Notes: generated by a model not told the origin, from the sequence alone. Numbered from the stretch's first letter, positions 12,189 to 24,808 are shown. The stretch is DNA of 64,000 bases from Amanita rubescens (GCA_015039365.1 WION01000062.1:1-64000); one strand, 5' to 3'. Numbers and translations: made by a program.

Positions 12189-15100
12189 ATGGACGCTACT
12201 GAGCTCGCGCGCTGGACACGCTTCGCTGCAAAGGGCGGAATAGGAAAGTGCACCGCTCTGTGCGACTGTGTCGCTGAGAATGACGGCGATCTCATGTTTC
12301 TAAAGGTGCCGTCTTCTGCCTCCATTTTAATCCTAACTTTTTGACTTCACGCTCACAGAGTGACGAAATTGTTGTATTGATGAAGCTCAACGAACATGAG
12401 GGAAAGTATCTGGTATGTTCTCCCCTTTGCGTCATGCGCCATCCACGTCAACGCGTCACTCCACTCACAGGGGTATTGCGAAGGTGTCGTTGGCCGGTTC
12501 TCTGGTTCACACGTACGTTTTCATGGAAAACTGAAGAAACCAGTCATGACGAAGCGATCTTCCACTTCTACCACGAGTGTCAAATCCTCTTCTTCTCGAC
12601 ACTCTTCTTCGGTTCAATCCCCAGTGCTGAGGCCTCGAATCTCTGCGGACGATGATAAACCCTCGCCTCCCTTCAATATTGACCCTACGTTTTCTCCAAG
12701 TCACTCAAAACGTTCATTACCAACATCCCAAAGCGCAAGCATCACCACCTCTCCCGTTGACCATGTGTTTTCGATCGCAACCGCCATGTCCGCTTACGAC
12801 AATGGTCCCCCCTCTCCTCTAGTCACTGCCCCTCTCAGGGTTCCCAATAAGTCGACGCATAACCCATCATCACCGACTTCTCCATCTCCCATTACCCAAT
12901 TTTCTCCTGAACCTACAACGCCACCCAAATCCGACCTTTCTCTTCCAGGTGGCGAACCCCCGACGACTGCGGAACAGTCCTATGCCACTTACGAAGAGCT
13001 ACCATCTCGCAACTCCGCCGCATCCTCTGATGCGGAAGCTGGCATTGGCTTGACGATGCTTCAGGCACTTTCTCGCGATGACGATGACGACGACGATAAT
13101 TGGTCCCGCAGCAGTCGCTATAGCACACGATTGTCCCAGGGCCCTGCAGTGCCGCATGTAACTGAGACTCATGACCCTCCCACGAACGAACCAACGATAC
13201 CCAAAGATTTTCGAATACCCGAACCATCCCCTTCTCCCTCTACTCAGAGCTTTCCGCAGGGATATGACTCTGAAGCTCGCCGTCCATCACTTGCTCCTTC
13301 CGCATCCTCTTCCAGCTCTTGGGAGAATGCCATTTACGACGACTATAGATATTCACGGTACTCCATGGCGAGCAAGCTATCCAGGTTTAGTACCGTGGGA
13401 GGAGCCATCGCTAGCAATGAACAACCGCCACCACCTATTCCCGACTCTCGGCCCAGGACCGATTCGGGTCCTAGCTTGGATTCACGACCAAGCGTGGAGT
13501 CGAAACGCAGTTCGGAGGCAGAGGTTCGACCTCCACCCCGTTTGGCATCTTTAGACTTCCACAAATTTAGATTCCCAAGCAAACCTCCAATACCGCTCGT
13601 GCTTCAACCTCGAAATCGAGCGTTTCGTGATAACGTGCCTTTTAATGAACGTTCGCCTCTTCTTCATACTACGTGGGGGTCTCCAACTTCATCGAAACAC
13701 GAATCTGTAGCGTCGTGTTACTCGACATCGTCAAACGCAGACATCACCTTTTCAACCCGTCAAGAAACTGTTCAAACTGAGCGGCCCGCATCTCAAGCAT
13801 CCTCTAAAGCCGCAGAAGAAGGATCCGGTTCGCAAATCGTGGTGGAAGACGATGAGGAATTACCTAGTCACGTGATTTCGTCTACCTTTCACGAATCACC
13901 CCTATCCTCCCCAGAGCCAACTTTAGAACAGTTGAACGTGGAATCAATTGATACCGATGTTTCGATACCTAAACCTACCGACGAGCCCGAACCAGAACCT
14001 GATACACGTGCTTCCCCAGAATTTCCATCACCTACCCCTGCTTCGGCTTCTTCACCCGTTCCCTCGCCCCCTTCTCCAGTAGCAACGGACAACAACGTCC
14101 CCGATAAACTCCGCCCTTCTCTCGCTGATCTTCGAGGTGAATTGATCCCGGGTACAAATCAAAGACAAAGCCTTTTCTTACCCCATCCGAATGCCCCCAA
14201 ATCCCCCGGTCTTCTCAGCCCCGGCCCACTTTATATCCAGTCCTCCCAGGCGAGGTCAACCGCAATGCAACCAGGCTTGCCTAGGATGAACTCTGTCGGG
14301 GTCATCCATATGGCTTTATCCCGCCCGCTACCACCGCCCGCGGGGAGTCAACCTTGGAGAGGTCCAACGATTTATGGAAGAATAGAGGCAGATTTTGCCG
14401 TGTCAATGGGACCTGTTCCGATCACGTTCAGCACCGATCCGTTTCCGGCTAAGATGACAAAGGCGTCTACGGTATCCTATAGGCCCACGACGGCGCCCAT
14501 TCCGCACCCGACGAGCGGAATGATGATGATGAAGACTCCAACCCCTCCCGCACCGAAACAGCCGACGCAGCTTGTCGAGCGTGCCGCTACGGTACATCAT
14601 ACCGCTTCTAACGTCATTCCGCGAACTGGGTTTTCGCCCAGAGCGCCCGGCGCGAGACCTCGTTCGAGGAGTTTTTCAGGATTTGATTCGTCAGCTCCTA
14701 TTGCTGAGGATTCGTCGTCTGGACTGAAAAGGCGAGTTGCTTTAGCATTAGGTTTAATTAAATTAAAATTTCCCACTCTAGATATCCTGATAGTACAGAG
14801 CTTGACGTAAAGCGTTCGTTTTCTTCTGGCAACGTGGCAGTCTCGACCTCGGTTCCCGCATCTCCGACCGCGTCGTCAGTGTCATCAGCAGCAGCAGCAG
14901 CACCTTTTGCGAAGTCTATCGCTAAATCGTCGCCTCTTCGTCCTTCGCCACTTTCGTTGCTACAGAATAGTTTGGGTCCTCCTGTGAACAATGATTCTGA
15001 GCGGCTCGGCCCTCCCACTTCACCTGTTGTCAGCGTCAATAACGCTTACATACCGGGAGTTTTGCAGCCTGGCCCTGGTCCAAGTTTACCGGCCATCATT

Positions 15101-16834
15101 ACCGTCGCGTCCAAGTTGGGACTTACTGACTCTCCTGGCTCACGACAGCTAGAAACTCGTGCGTTTTGTCCAGCTCTCTTTCTGATTGCTGACTAATATT
15201 AGCTCATTAGCAGCATCGAGCCAACATTCTGGACCTTTATCGCCTATCGAGCTGACGTCCGAGAAACAGTCTCAGAGCATTCGACCGTCTATCGACACCG
15301 ACTCTGCGTCTATTATCAGCGATTCCCGATCATTCTTTGCAGTTGGCTCATCGCCCGCCGCGGGGAGGCAAAACTCGCTGAGGACAAAGTTGTCGCTACC
15401 CAATCTTCGGAAGCGTAGAAGCAAACAAGACGAAACGTCCAGTTTGGGCTCATGTTCGCAAACGGCCGAAAACGTGGATACAGTGCAAGTCAAAGATACC
15501 GATTTTGAACTTGTGCGGCCGAATCTTCCGTTTATTTCGACAGGTCGAAATAGCGAGGAGTTGGGGAAGGACGGGTTGTTGGAGCCTCCCTCGGGGCCGA
15601 TTTCTCCAGGGAGCCCTGCGATGTCAACCTATTCTTTCCGGTCGGGAGCTGGGCTGTCGGATTCTCCTTCGCGGAATTCGCCGAGGACGGATCCGCCTCT
15701 GTCGCCTCTCAAGATTGCGCAAGAGAACGAACACTCGATCGATGCGCATCGACAGCGGGAACTTCGGTGGGTGTCGTTGATGGCGTCCGTGTTACCGGTG
15801 CAAGCGAGAAAGACGAAAAAGATCAAAAAGATGTTGTTGGAAGGCGTTCCGGCATCGGTGAGGTATCTCGTGTGGTCGCACGTGACGAATGGGAAGGGGA
15901 GGACCGTTGCGGGGGTGTATGCGCAGTTGTGTTCGAGGGGGCATGTGGCGGCTTCGGAGAGGATCGAGGCGGATGTTTTTCAGTCTTTTAGGGAACATCC
16001 CCAGTTGCAGGGGAAGGAAAGTCCGGTTTTGACCGTGTTGCAGGCGTATCTCAACATGGTTCCGGATATCCGATATAACATTGGTATGGTCTGAGCAATC
16101 GTGGCGTGTCGCGGCTGACTTGTATGATAGGTTTGACTAGAATCGTTGGACAACTTTTGCTTCAGGGACCGGAAGAAGAAGTGTTCTGGATCTTTGTCTC
16201 TCTGATGGACAGCTACCTTCGACCTTACTTTTCGACTAATAATACCCAGCTTGAAGTTGATGCGACGCTGTTCAGTCGTGCGCTCGAGAATAACGATTCG
16301 CAGTTAGCGAAGCGGATCTTGATGGATATGAGTATCCCGCCGGAGGTTATTTGCGCTGATTGGTATGTGTGATGTTGTTGAGGTTGATACATGTAATAGC
16401 TGAATTTGGGAACGCTAGGTTCAAGTCGGTCTTTGCGAATACCCTTCCAACTGACTACGTCAATCGAGTGTGGGATATCTTCATGTATGAAGGTCAGTTA
16501 GTTCCGATTGACGCTAAGCGCCACGTCTAACGATTATTATCAAGGCATTCCATTCCTCATTCGGGTCGGTCTCGCGGTCCTCAACTGCTGTCGCGTGCAG
16601 ATACTTCAAGTGACTAGCGACAAGATGGTGCTCGATATCATTCGCCACCCACCGCTGAGGTTACTCCCTCCCAGTCCTGACGCTCTCGTTTCTTTGGCGT
16701 TGGATCAAAAGCTGAAGGACGACGATATCCGGAAGCAGCGTATTAAAATGGAAGCTCAGGTCAAGCGTCAGACGCAAGCGCAAGTACCGCGCAAGAGTAC
16801 CGCGATTGCGACGATTTCGTTACCCAGGACTTGA
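12189..16834 (+). CDS. SH3 and TBC (Rab-GAP-like) domain protein
   Basis: Eight exons (12189-12305, 12359-12412, 12471-14731, 14782-15158, 15211-16083, 16131-16362, 16419-16492, 16545-16834) give 1425 residues in phase throughout. Residues about 10-70 form an SH3 domain (CDCVAENDGDLMFLKSDEIV, ending VVGRFSGSHVRF). Residues about 75-1110 are Ser/Pro-rich and disordered. A TBC domain covers about 1120-1340 (GVPASVRYLVWSHV; RIEADVFQSFREHPQ; FWIFVSLMDSYLRPYF). TBC proteins stimulate Rab GTP hydrolysis with an Arg and a Gln finger; here the expected positions read Gln and Ile (see findings). Intron 3 needs a GC donor. The Rab target is unknown. Confidence 0.87.
14732..14781 (+). other. GC-AG intron in the TBC gene
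   Basis: The only phase-consistent removal of the stop-containing stretch uses donor AAAAG/GCGAGT and acceptor ACTCTAG. The resulting 50-nt intron matches the length of its neighbours and joins frames 2+1 exactly. Confidence 0.65.
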
Positions 16835-18241
16835 AGCTCGTTCGCTTCCTCTATGGAAGCACAGAAACATACATAATCGTAACCGTATATACTAATCATT
16901 AGGTGAAACCTTCTTACACCTTGTCATTATTAAGCTTTACCCCGCTTCATGGACAATGGACATGCGCATGCAATGTAGATACGACATATATACCCCCTCA
17001 CGTGCCTGTTTTCAATTGAACCATATATTGCCTTAATTAACGGCATTTTACATGCGTTGGCTCGGCTAACTGTCAGTGTTTAGTCTAGAATGCATGGGCA
17101 TATTGCGGCGCTGGAAGCCAGGACACATGGGGATATCTGTTGCCTTAATTGACTTGACTGTGCTAGCATAAGTATTTAGATTGTCACAGCTCGCTCGAAG
17201 CGATGTTTCAAGTGCTCGTCTCCGAACGCGGCCTTTCGTAAAGGGCCGCTTATAGCGGCTTATTTTTCGACCCTGGCGTGTCATTGTCATTACGTATTCC
17301 TAGTCACTTTAGCTTTTGGCACCTTTCATAACTGCAGCGTGGAATGATCGGTCTTTCGTGTTGCTTACATTGCAAGGTAAGAACGGTGTCGAGCAAGTGC
17401 TAAGTTAGAGAGGGTTCGATTCGACTTGAAGTCGCACAGAAACCGCCTAACAATAGATGGGAAGAGTACGCCATCAGAATCTGGGGGACAGGGCTTATCA
17501 GAAGCTTCAACGTGTTCGGTACAGGAATGAAACCTTGTTACAAAGCTTGGAAAGTGACAGGCGCACGTTAGAATCGAGGGTCTTTACTTGAATAGCCGAG
17601 AAAGAAATTCTAGCCAATGCGATGAGCATGTGACGACGCGTGGTGTCCTTTCACGTTCTTCGTCAAAGACGATATCTGTCCTCAGTGTCCTGCCATGCAT
17701 GGATCTAGATTTCTATGAATGTCACATCACCCATTCATCAGGCCCACTGCGCTTTGGCAAAGGCCAAGCGCCCTTCCCTATACGCAGTGTGAACCAAATC
17801 ATGGTCGGCATGACCGAGGAACCAGAAAGATTGGGATGCTTAAAAGTGTTTTATGTATATTGTGAATGAGAGTGGTTAACGATCGGAGGAAATCATGGGC
17901 CTACTTTCTAAATTGTCACCAGCATTGAAAGAAGAGGATTCTATTGCCATTTTTCTCGCCGGTTTGTTATGTCCCCTTCTGAATGGGGCCGCAGTGGAAC
18001 GGCAGTTTGTGGGAGTTGCAGGAGCGAGCCGCCTTACAAATCGTCCGGCGGGCGGCGGCGGAGTTTAAACCGATGGTCTACACGACTCCGACGACAGTCG
18101 TAGGCACTAAATCCAGATAGACAGCCCGACGTGTTCCAGCTGACTTGCAATTTGAACTGTCTAGTGTTGCTGTATGATATATATAAGGGCCTTCATTCAA
18201 GGCCACTGGCACATCGCCACTTCTAGAACTCAAGCTTCAAC
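16835..18241. other. 1.4-kb intergenic stretch
   Basis: Short unrelated frames only (for example 17588-17869 plus, 17066-17290 minus), none with recognisable motifs. A GGTTCGA-like string near 17407 is not part of a tRNA cloverleaf. The end is the promoter of the bZIP gene. Confidence 0.45.
18174..18188 (+). promoter_or_regulatory. TATA-like box of the bZIP gene
   Basis: The run gatatatataagg lies about 60 bases upstream of the ATG at 18242, a normal distance for a fungal TATA element followed by a short leader. Confidence 0.5.
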
Positions 18242-18781
18242 ATGACTGGACTCATGCCTCCCATCCGCGACGTTGGCAGCATTTCCCCAAACTATTCCCT
18301 ATACCTTCTCCTCACCTTACTTGATCGCGCCACTACCCAATGGAACAAAGGTAGCGTTCACATGTCTACCAAGTCTAGAACTTCATACATTCCTCTATGT
18401 GCCAACTCAGCTAAGAGAGGAAAGTATCCCACCCTGTCCATGACTTCGAGGAAGACAATCCCAGCTCGCTTTGCCAAGCAAGCAAAAGCAGCTCAAAGTC
18501 AATGCGGGAGTAGTCCTGAGGACGAGTTCGACGAGCTAAGGGATCAAAGCCCTCCGCTTGACCCAACTCTAGGTGAGCAAATCAGTTACAGGGGGAGAAG
18601 GAACATATCTGCACGTAATTCGCGTTGCCGACGTTTGCAACAGATGGAAGAGCTGGAGAAGCAACGTGACAGCCTCTCAAAGCTCGTCCACAACTATCGC
18701 GATTATATTCTTGCGCTTCGCGCCAATTTCAGTAACAACGGTATTTCACTCCCAGAGCCTCCATTTTTCAGGCCACCTTAA
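18242..18781 (+). CDS. small bZIP-type transcription factor
   Basis: Uninterrupted 179-codon frame. Residues about 115-165 contain a basic region RRNISARNSRCRRL, matching the N-x-x-A-x-x-S-R core of bZIP DNA-binding helices. A short leucine-zipper-like coil follows (MEELEKQRDSLSKLVHNYRD, then ILALRA). The N-terminal half is Ser/Thr/Lys-rich and lacks known domains. A TATA-like box lies upstream. bZIP proteins bind DNA as dimers in the nucleus; the zipper has only about four heptads, so it may need a partner. Target genes cannot be inferred. Confidence 0.68.
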   Translation: MTGLMPPIRDVGSISPNYSLYLLLTLLDRATTQWNKGSVHMSTKSRTSYIPLCANSAKRGKYPTLSMTSRKTIPARFAKQAKAAQSQCGSSPEDEFDELRDQSPPLDPTLGEQISYRGRRNISARNSRCRRLQQMEELEKQRDSLSKLVHNYRDYILALRANFSNNGISLPEPPFFRPP

Positions 18782-21130
18782 TGCGAAAGTTTTGGTATAT
18801 CTTCTTGAAACGGGTCGTTTTTTAGCTCATTTACATTTTGTGACGCTGTCTTGGTAGTTTGACATACATCCTTAGCCAATTGACTGTTTAGTTTTATTCT
18901 ATAGTATTACGTACCGCTTTTCTTTACTGGTTCGAAACTTTACATATATATTATTCACAATTCAGGTTAAATAACATATATTTCCTTGATCATAATGCAA
19001 CATTGGCATATCAAAGCTGTGACTGCCAGCTTGCGAAAGGAACATTCTGTCATACATGTGACAAACCGGGTGAACCACCTCAATTAATAGGCGAGATGGT
19101 TGTTTGTGAAGCTATGAACAACCGCTTGTCCCCATCATCTCATAGCGAATGACAGGTCACCATAATATACAATGGTTGTGCAGTGGCGGCGGGTAACTCG
19201 CATATGCCTGATTGGGTTAACGTTATGAAAGAACAGCTCTCCTAGGAGATACGCGAATAAGTTTATTCCTATTAAGCGCTTTTCAGGATATTCCACCAGG
19301 TGCCAACATATTCGGATAACTAAGTTGTGAATTAATCGATGTAAGGCGGCTCCCTGACATGTCCGTGATGAATATCAGAGGAAGATCGGGAAATCCGATT
19401 CTCCAGATCTGCGTTGAACGACGCCTAGTCCAAATAATTTCAGAGAATGACTTTGTGTTCATTGATTCCTCTTACAATGGCGTGAACACCAACTAGAGTC
19501 GAAAAGGCACGGTGTCGATCGTCTGGACCCATGGTATTGAAGTCATCAAGAGTCATCTGACTCAGGACAATAGCAGACGTGGATCGATTCATTCCGGAAG
19601 CAGTGGCCAAATTTTCCTCGTCCTTGGAGAGTATAAGGAAAGGGACACAGACATCGCATTACAACGCGCCTCATCGATATGATCTAGCCATGATCGGTCT
19701 CCCCAGAGCACACCTTCCGTTTGGTCTAAGCTCTGAACCATATCACCGACATTTGGGTCGGGTTCAGGGGTTCCATCCCTTGGCTCCTAGGGAGCAATCT
19801 AGTGTCCTACAGCGTCAAGAGTTTCCGTTCTGCATATATGTACATGAGTCTGTCAAAATCTCCTGTTAATTTCAGTTGCATTGATATTTGAACGACGGTT
19901 TCGATGTCGCCCGTTCAGGCGTCTCCCATCACCACGTCCTCCTGAGGTTCCCCCATCTCCGGTTCCCCCATTTCAACGTCGTCGTTAGGCCCCCTTATCT
20001 TAACGTCGTCTGGTTCCCTATGTCAATGTCGTCTCGTAAACATTTTTATGCCGCCCACCTATCTCAATGTCAGTGTCGCCGTCCGGTTCACCCTCTTGAT
20101 CAGGCCCTCCCATTTGTACGTCGATGCCGGCCCCGTCGTTGGCCGCCGGTTTAAATTCATTGTCAAAGGGGGTGACGAAGATGCTACGAACATATTAGAA
20201 GGAACTCTAGAGAGAACGAGGTACATACGGTTCATCGATAGCGGTAGACATTGGGAAAGTACGATTTTGTGCCTTTTCCAAAAAGGCACGCTAAGAAGAA
20301 AAGCATATATTATCAGAGATACAAAGAAGCGTCATCACTTAGATTTGCAATCCGGAGACAGGATCCTGGTCACGATTTAACTCCGCATCTGTTCCCTGAG
20401 AAGTTGGTCAGGCAAGATGGGTGCATTCGGTGCGTGAGCTTACCGATTTAGGTGTAAGCTGTGTGCCTTAGGCTTAATATGGGAAATCCAAAAGGTATAG
20501 CCGACTACAGAAAGAATCATGAAACTCATGTACGCTTGATGTTGTCGGGTATGCTGTGCATCGAGGAATTTCTTTCCATAGAAATATCTTCGTACGTTGG
20601 CATACAACATTAGGGTCAAGTACAGGCACGACCTTGTCTAGTTTGGAATTCCTGTATGTCCTTTGGTCGGCTCCGTCGAGCGTCTGCCAGAACACGGACT
20701 GGGACCCTCGTTATACGATGAAAGTCAGAAGTCGGTAGATGAATATTACATACTTGTTCAATCCGATGCCGTTGGGCCTCGAAGAGGTCTTCGGCACCCT
20801 GAAAGAAGGTGACGTATCGTTCCGTGAAAGATTCGAATGATTCTTGTGCATGGGGGCTCGCAAATCAAATGAACGTGAACCTCGCACTAATGGTAACGGG
20901 TCTGGCGGCTGTTCAAAGGATGGACAGTATCCCCGCAACCTGAAACCTAAAAGTGGGTTTTTAGTGTATGGCGCTTGGGTTGGGTGAACGCGACTTGTCC
21001 CGTGATCGATTGATCTGTGACAATGTCACATCTTCAATTTCGAGAGTTTTATGCATGCTGGTTGCGCCATACACATTCCGGTGTTTAGGCCTCTTTCTTG
21101 GACCGCAACCGAGCACATGGTACACTTGAA
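18782..21130. other. decayed intergenic region with acidic-repeat relic
   Basis: No intact gene. On the minus strand about 19450-20170 there are broken frames rich in Asp/Glu/Gly/Pro (for example DDVEMGEPEMGEP repeated with variations) and a 50-codon piece (MTLDDFNTMGPDDRHRAFS) near 19450-19600. On the plus strand this appears as an imperfect repeat of cccccatctcnacgtcgtc-like units (about 19930-20110). It looks like the remnant of a low-complexity coding region, possibly of a mobile element, but no family can be assigned. Confidence 0.35.
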
Positions 21131-21134
21131 AACA

Positions 21135-21365
21135 TCTTCCAGCCCAGCTACGAAACCTCGTGAGCCTTGACCTCTGCGACTGCTTTGGAGGGAATCTGGA
21201 GAGTAATACCTTGGTATAAATCGGAGTCGCTCGATCTTCGATTTGATATACATTCCAGGACGTGTTTTGATGTCATTCTTCGCCAAGGAACATCGCTTAG
21301 GCATTGCAATCTACTATCTACCTCAGATCCTCCATTTCTTATGATGAACGTCTTATCCCTCCTAA
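21135..21365 (+). pseudogene. F-box/LRR protein relic
   Basis: The frame reads LRNLVSLDLCDCFGGNLES and, after a frameshift, CFDVILRQGTSLRHCNLL. The intact F-box gene at 31241-32344 has LPNLVDLTLCNCFAVNVDK and CFDVILRQGTSLVNCAL at the equivalent place. Stops and frame changes on both sides show that only a piece of the leucine-rich-repeat part survives. Confidence 0.75.
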
Positions 21366-21714
21366 AATGGTGAGACTGCGGTTGCCTTGCTGTTGAGATA
21401 TTCGAACAAGCGTTGTTGGCTTGAGATGGTTCTTTTCGATAAATCAGATGTTCGTTACTGATCCATTTTGTTCAAACGCCTTCGCTCGCAATCGCCAACA
21501 GGTTTCGTGTACGGCTCTACATCATATTCACGTATTATGGCCATTTCTGATCTTCCCACCAGATTTACGTTCGTTGTTGGGAGAGGAAGTAGAGCACAGA
21601 CCCAGCGCTGGCACCGCTTGATCCAGCTATCCCAGTCCGAATGACCACGAAAGTACCTGAGCTAACAACGACACCCATCTGAGCCGTCATAGCGGTCTAG
21701 CTACAACGTTTATG

Positions 21715-21975
21715 CGGTCACCAGGCGAGATCGTCAAAATTCGGAAACGCTACGTACCACTGCACGCTTGCCGAGGAACATCTAAAGTGATGTGGTACGA
21801 GTGCATTCTCTTGGGTGGGGATGAAGCCGGTCACAGTCAGCAGGCTAGCGCGAAAGAATAAAGGGCAAAAGCACGTTACTAATCTTATCAACGGCGTTTT
21901 CCGGTTTCCAACGCGCTCATCGCTCTGCTGAAAAACAAGACAGCGACAGCGCCCATTGGCATGATGTACTTCCAC
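21715..21975 (-). pseudogene. Mpv17/PMP22-like gene relic
   Basis: Read on the minus strand this gives YIMPMGAVAVLFFSRAMSAL and, after a shift, GFIPTQENALVPHHFR. The full copy at 34631-35565 has VGVMFFYGAMSALEG and FIPTQIINFALVPHHLRF. The N-terminal half and the exon structure are lost. Confidence 0.72.
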
Positions 21976-22796
21976 GTCCTTGTGAACTTATGTCATACTG
22001 GTGTCAAGTGCTCGGACATGTTTTGGTCAACTTCCATATTTGGCGACATCGCTTCTCCGGGAGCAACGGACCTGCCTTCCCTGACAGCATTGAACTCCCA
22101 CCATTGCGAGTGGCATGTGGTTCATTTTGTCCCAATGCAACACTGCTTATCCCAGCGAACGCAACCACGACAGAAACAAAGTCTGTGTCATTTTGAATCC
22201 GGATCCTGAAGCAGGGCATAGTCCAGCTAGCGCGTGAGACCAGGTCTGTTTTTTTCTCCCTTGCCACTCGACATGATCCGGGACTTGACTCCTGATAGAC
22301 ATGCCATCATTTGTGGTAGGGATCTGTTGTACAGGAAGCACTGACGTCGCCTTCCGCCCTTCCTCATGACATGCGAATGTCCCGCATTTGCACACCCCTC
22401 AGAGTTATATCCGCGCGCCGTGGTGTCGTTTTCGTAATCCAAAGTCGCTAGGGAACAACGTCATGGATGCGGTTAGAGTGAGAAAGGGGCGTCATGTTCT
22501 TCCGGTTGAAAGGAGGTCCAGGACCAGGCACCAATGACGAAATGCGGAAAGTCTGGGTTCGCAGGGACTTTCAAGTTCATGAACGCAAAGTCCCACCCTT
22601 ACGAACAAGATGACTATCACAAGCGCTAGCCTCCCTTTATCCCCACATCGGCAAGGCACCCCGTCTTTCCTACGCTTAGATGGAGTGTGCTATCTATAAC
22701 AGGCTTGACAATTGATCGCTTGGCCATCGCGTGGCTGCCATGACTTTCTTCTAGAATATAAATACCCGTTCAAATCCGTCCTTCATTCCTCGCACC
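21976..22796. other. intergenic, promoter at its end
   Basis: Short overlapping frames with no conserved motif. A TATA-like agaatataaatac lies at about 22752-22764, some 35-45 bases before the ATG at 22797. Confidence 0.45.
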
Positions 22797-24808
22797 ATGG
22801 TTCCCTCTTGGTTCCTCGCGCTATCGGCTCTTCTGGTCAGCATTACTGACGTTGCTGCCACGGGTGGGTTCCCGCCTGTCGTGGCACCTCCCGGCGCTTG
22901 CGGAGTAGAACCTGCTGATGCTAGTTGCGCCACCGTCTTTCTCGAATGTGTCAATACGTTGGTACGTATCCAAGCTCTCTACAGCTTCGTATCGATAATG
23001 AGCATCATTTAGCAAACTAAATCGGATCCATATGGCAACGAAGCTTGCGTCGCCGCCGCCTCGTGCTATCCCATGAACCCAGATTCATTCCTTGCTAACC
23101 TTTTCTGTCGCGTCGGTGGAGGTATGTTTGGAAATCCGCCCAAAAGCGCTAACACCCCTCGCGTCAATGCATCGGTATGACGGGTTGCAATCTAAGATAC
23201 CTTGCATATATACTAAGACTTTACGCCCAGATTGCCACTCAAATGAGTGTTCAAGGCTTCAAGTATGCTACGTTCGAATCTTATGCGAGTTGGTACATCG
23301 GTATCACCTCTACTGCGAATCCCAAGGTGACCCCACTGTCCGTGGAGTGCCCCTAACTTCGATGTATGCGGCACCTAATTAACTCACAGGATTGATACCG
23401 CTTTCGTGAAGATGAGCTTTGATATCATGTTGGCATGGACTGGCTTTTGTTCGACTGGAAAGATACCCGAGCAAAACCTCATCGACTGGTTCCAATTTTT
23501 CAGCTCCGTTAAAGGGCCATCTACGACTTGCGGTATTATCAAGAATTGCCCGTTGACTAATTACCCATATACGATGGACTTGACGGTTACATGTGCCAAG
23601 GACAAAGTATGTTGACCATCTAATCTCTTCAAACGGTCACTAAGATGCTACTCACAGAATGCAGTTTCCAACCCCTTCTCCATCAAATCCTGCGTAGCGG
23701 CTGGACTGAACTGGATAGATGGCGTCGATTCGTTCCTTGCAGCCGTCACCTGTCGGTACAATCTTAACTTTGGGACTAGCAAGAGCGTTCCTGCAAGCAA
23801 TACTCTTCCGGCGCTCTCGTTTAATTTGCCAGTCGCGAACCCTCCACCGTACACGCAGCAGAATTTCATCGATTTCACTTCCGGGCAGCTTTCGGCCATT
23901 GGAACGAGTGCCGTCCGTTTTCCTTCGACGTAAGTAGCCTCTCCCACTAAATCCTTCAGTCCTTGACGCTTTCTTTTCAAGTAATGATTTCCTTACGCAT
24001 ACCTGGGCAATCATTGTTGCGTAAGTGGATAACTTGCTATGAACCCGCTTCTCTTGGAGCTGATGACACTGTCGTTTAGGTGGACGAACTTTTGCTTGAG
24101 CGGTCAAGTTCCTCAGAAGAATTTGTCTGATTTCCTCAAGTACTCCCATTTGGCTCTTACGAGTACTACGTGCACGTGCCCCGCAGACCCCAACCCGAGT
24201 TGTGCGCAGCTTTTCAAGGTTTGCCTTACCTCTCCTGTGCGTCGTTCGCCGGACCCCTTTTTTTTTCATGATATTAATAGCTAATCAGACCATTCTTACG
24301 AACCCCTACGCCGATCGTAATTGTGTCTTGGCCGCTACATGCTGTACGTAGCATCAACTTTTATCCTTGTCTGCTCTTTTTACGTTCATCTCACCATAGA
24401 TAATGGTGGCGTGAAGGCATTTGGTAACGGTATCTCCTGTGCCAAGAATACCTTTGGCAGAAATACCAACCCGGAATTCTGGCCTCGGCTAACTGAAACT
24501 GCGAGTAACCTTTTTCCGGCGCTTTCCTTTGATTTTAAACTATTAATTTAAGGTCTTTAACACTATCGGGAAGAACGGCGTCGCGAGTCAGCAAAACTAC
24601 GTTGACGGGCTCTATGGTGCTCTTTCTAAGCTTCCTTCTCCAATTTGGCCGTCCAGGTAAATCATGCCAAATCTCTTTGCGAAATCTGTCTGATTGGAAA
24701 AGTGTGAGTTATGTCGTTGGCAAATGGACCATCATTAAGACCTGGACCGGCTTCCCCTCTGGCAACATTCCTTACAAGAATTTTGCCGATTGGACCCAGT
24801 TCTCTTAA
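22797..24808 (+). CDS. secreted protein with three Cys-containing repeats
   Basis: Signal peptide MVPSWFLALSALLVSITDVA followed by three homologous units of roughly 150-190 residues. Each unit has a C-V-A-A-x-C-like segment (EACVAAASCY, KSCVAAGLNW, RNCVLAATCY) and ends in a W-T-x-F/G-x-SG-x-I/V-P motif (AWTGFCSTGKIPEQN, AWTNFCLSGQVPQKN, TWTGFPSGNIPYKN). At least ten exons are needed. Junctions in units 2 and 3 join cleanly, one with a GC donor (24501). In unit 1 the junctions near 23121/23231 and 23326/23390 do not all keep phase, so the exon limits there are uncertain or the gene has begun to decay. I do not recognise the family; extracellular location is inferred from the signal peptide. 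Confidence 0.6.
24501..24552 (+). other. GC-AG intron in the secreted repeat gene
   Basis: Donor GAAACT/GCGAGTAAC and acceptor TTTAAG/GTC restore the frame into the third repeat. A GT donor one base pair of codons later (A/GTAACC) would create an immediate stop. The donor hexamer GCGAGT is the same as in the TBC gene. Confidence 0.5.

Noticed and set aside
17395..17440. tRNA-like ggttcgattcg string
   Set aside because: Lacks the flanking acceptor and anticodon stems; no cloverleaf can be drawn.
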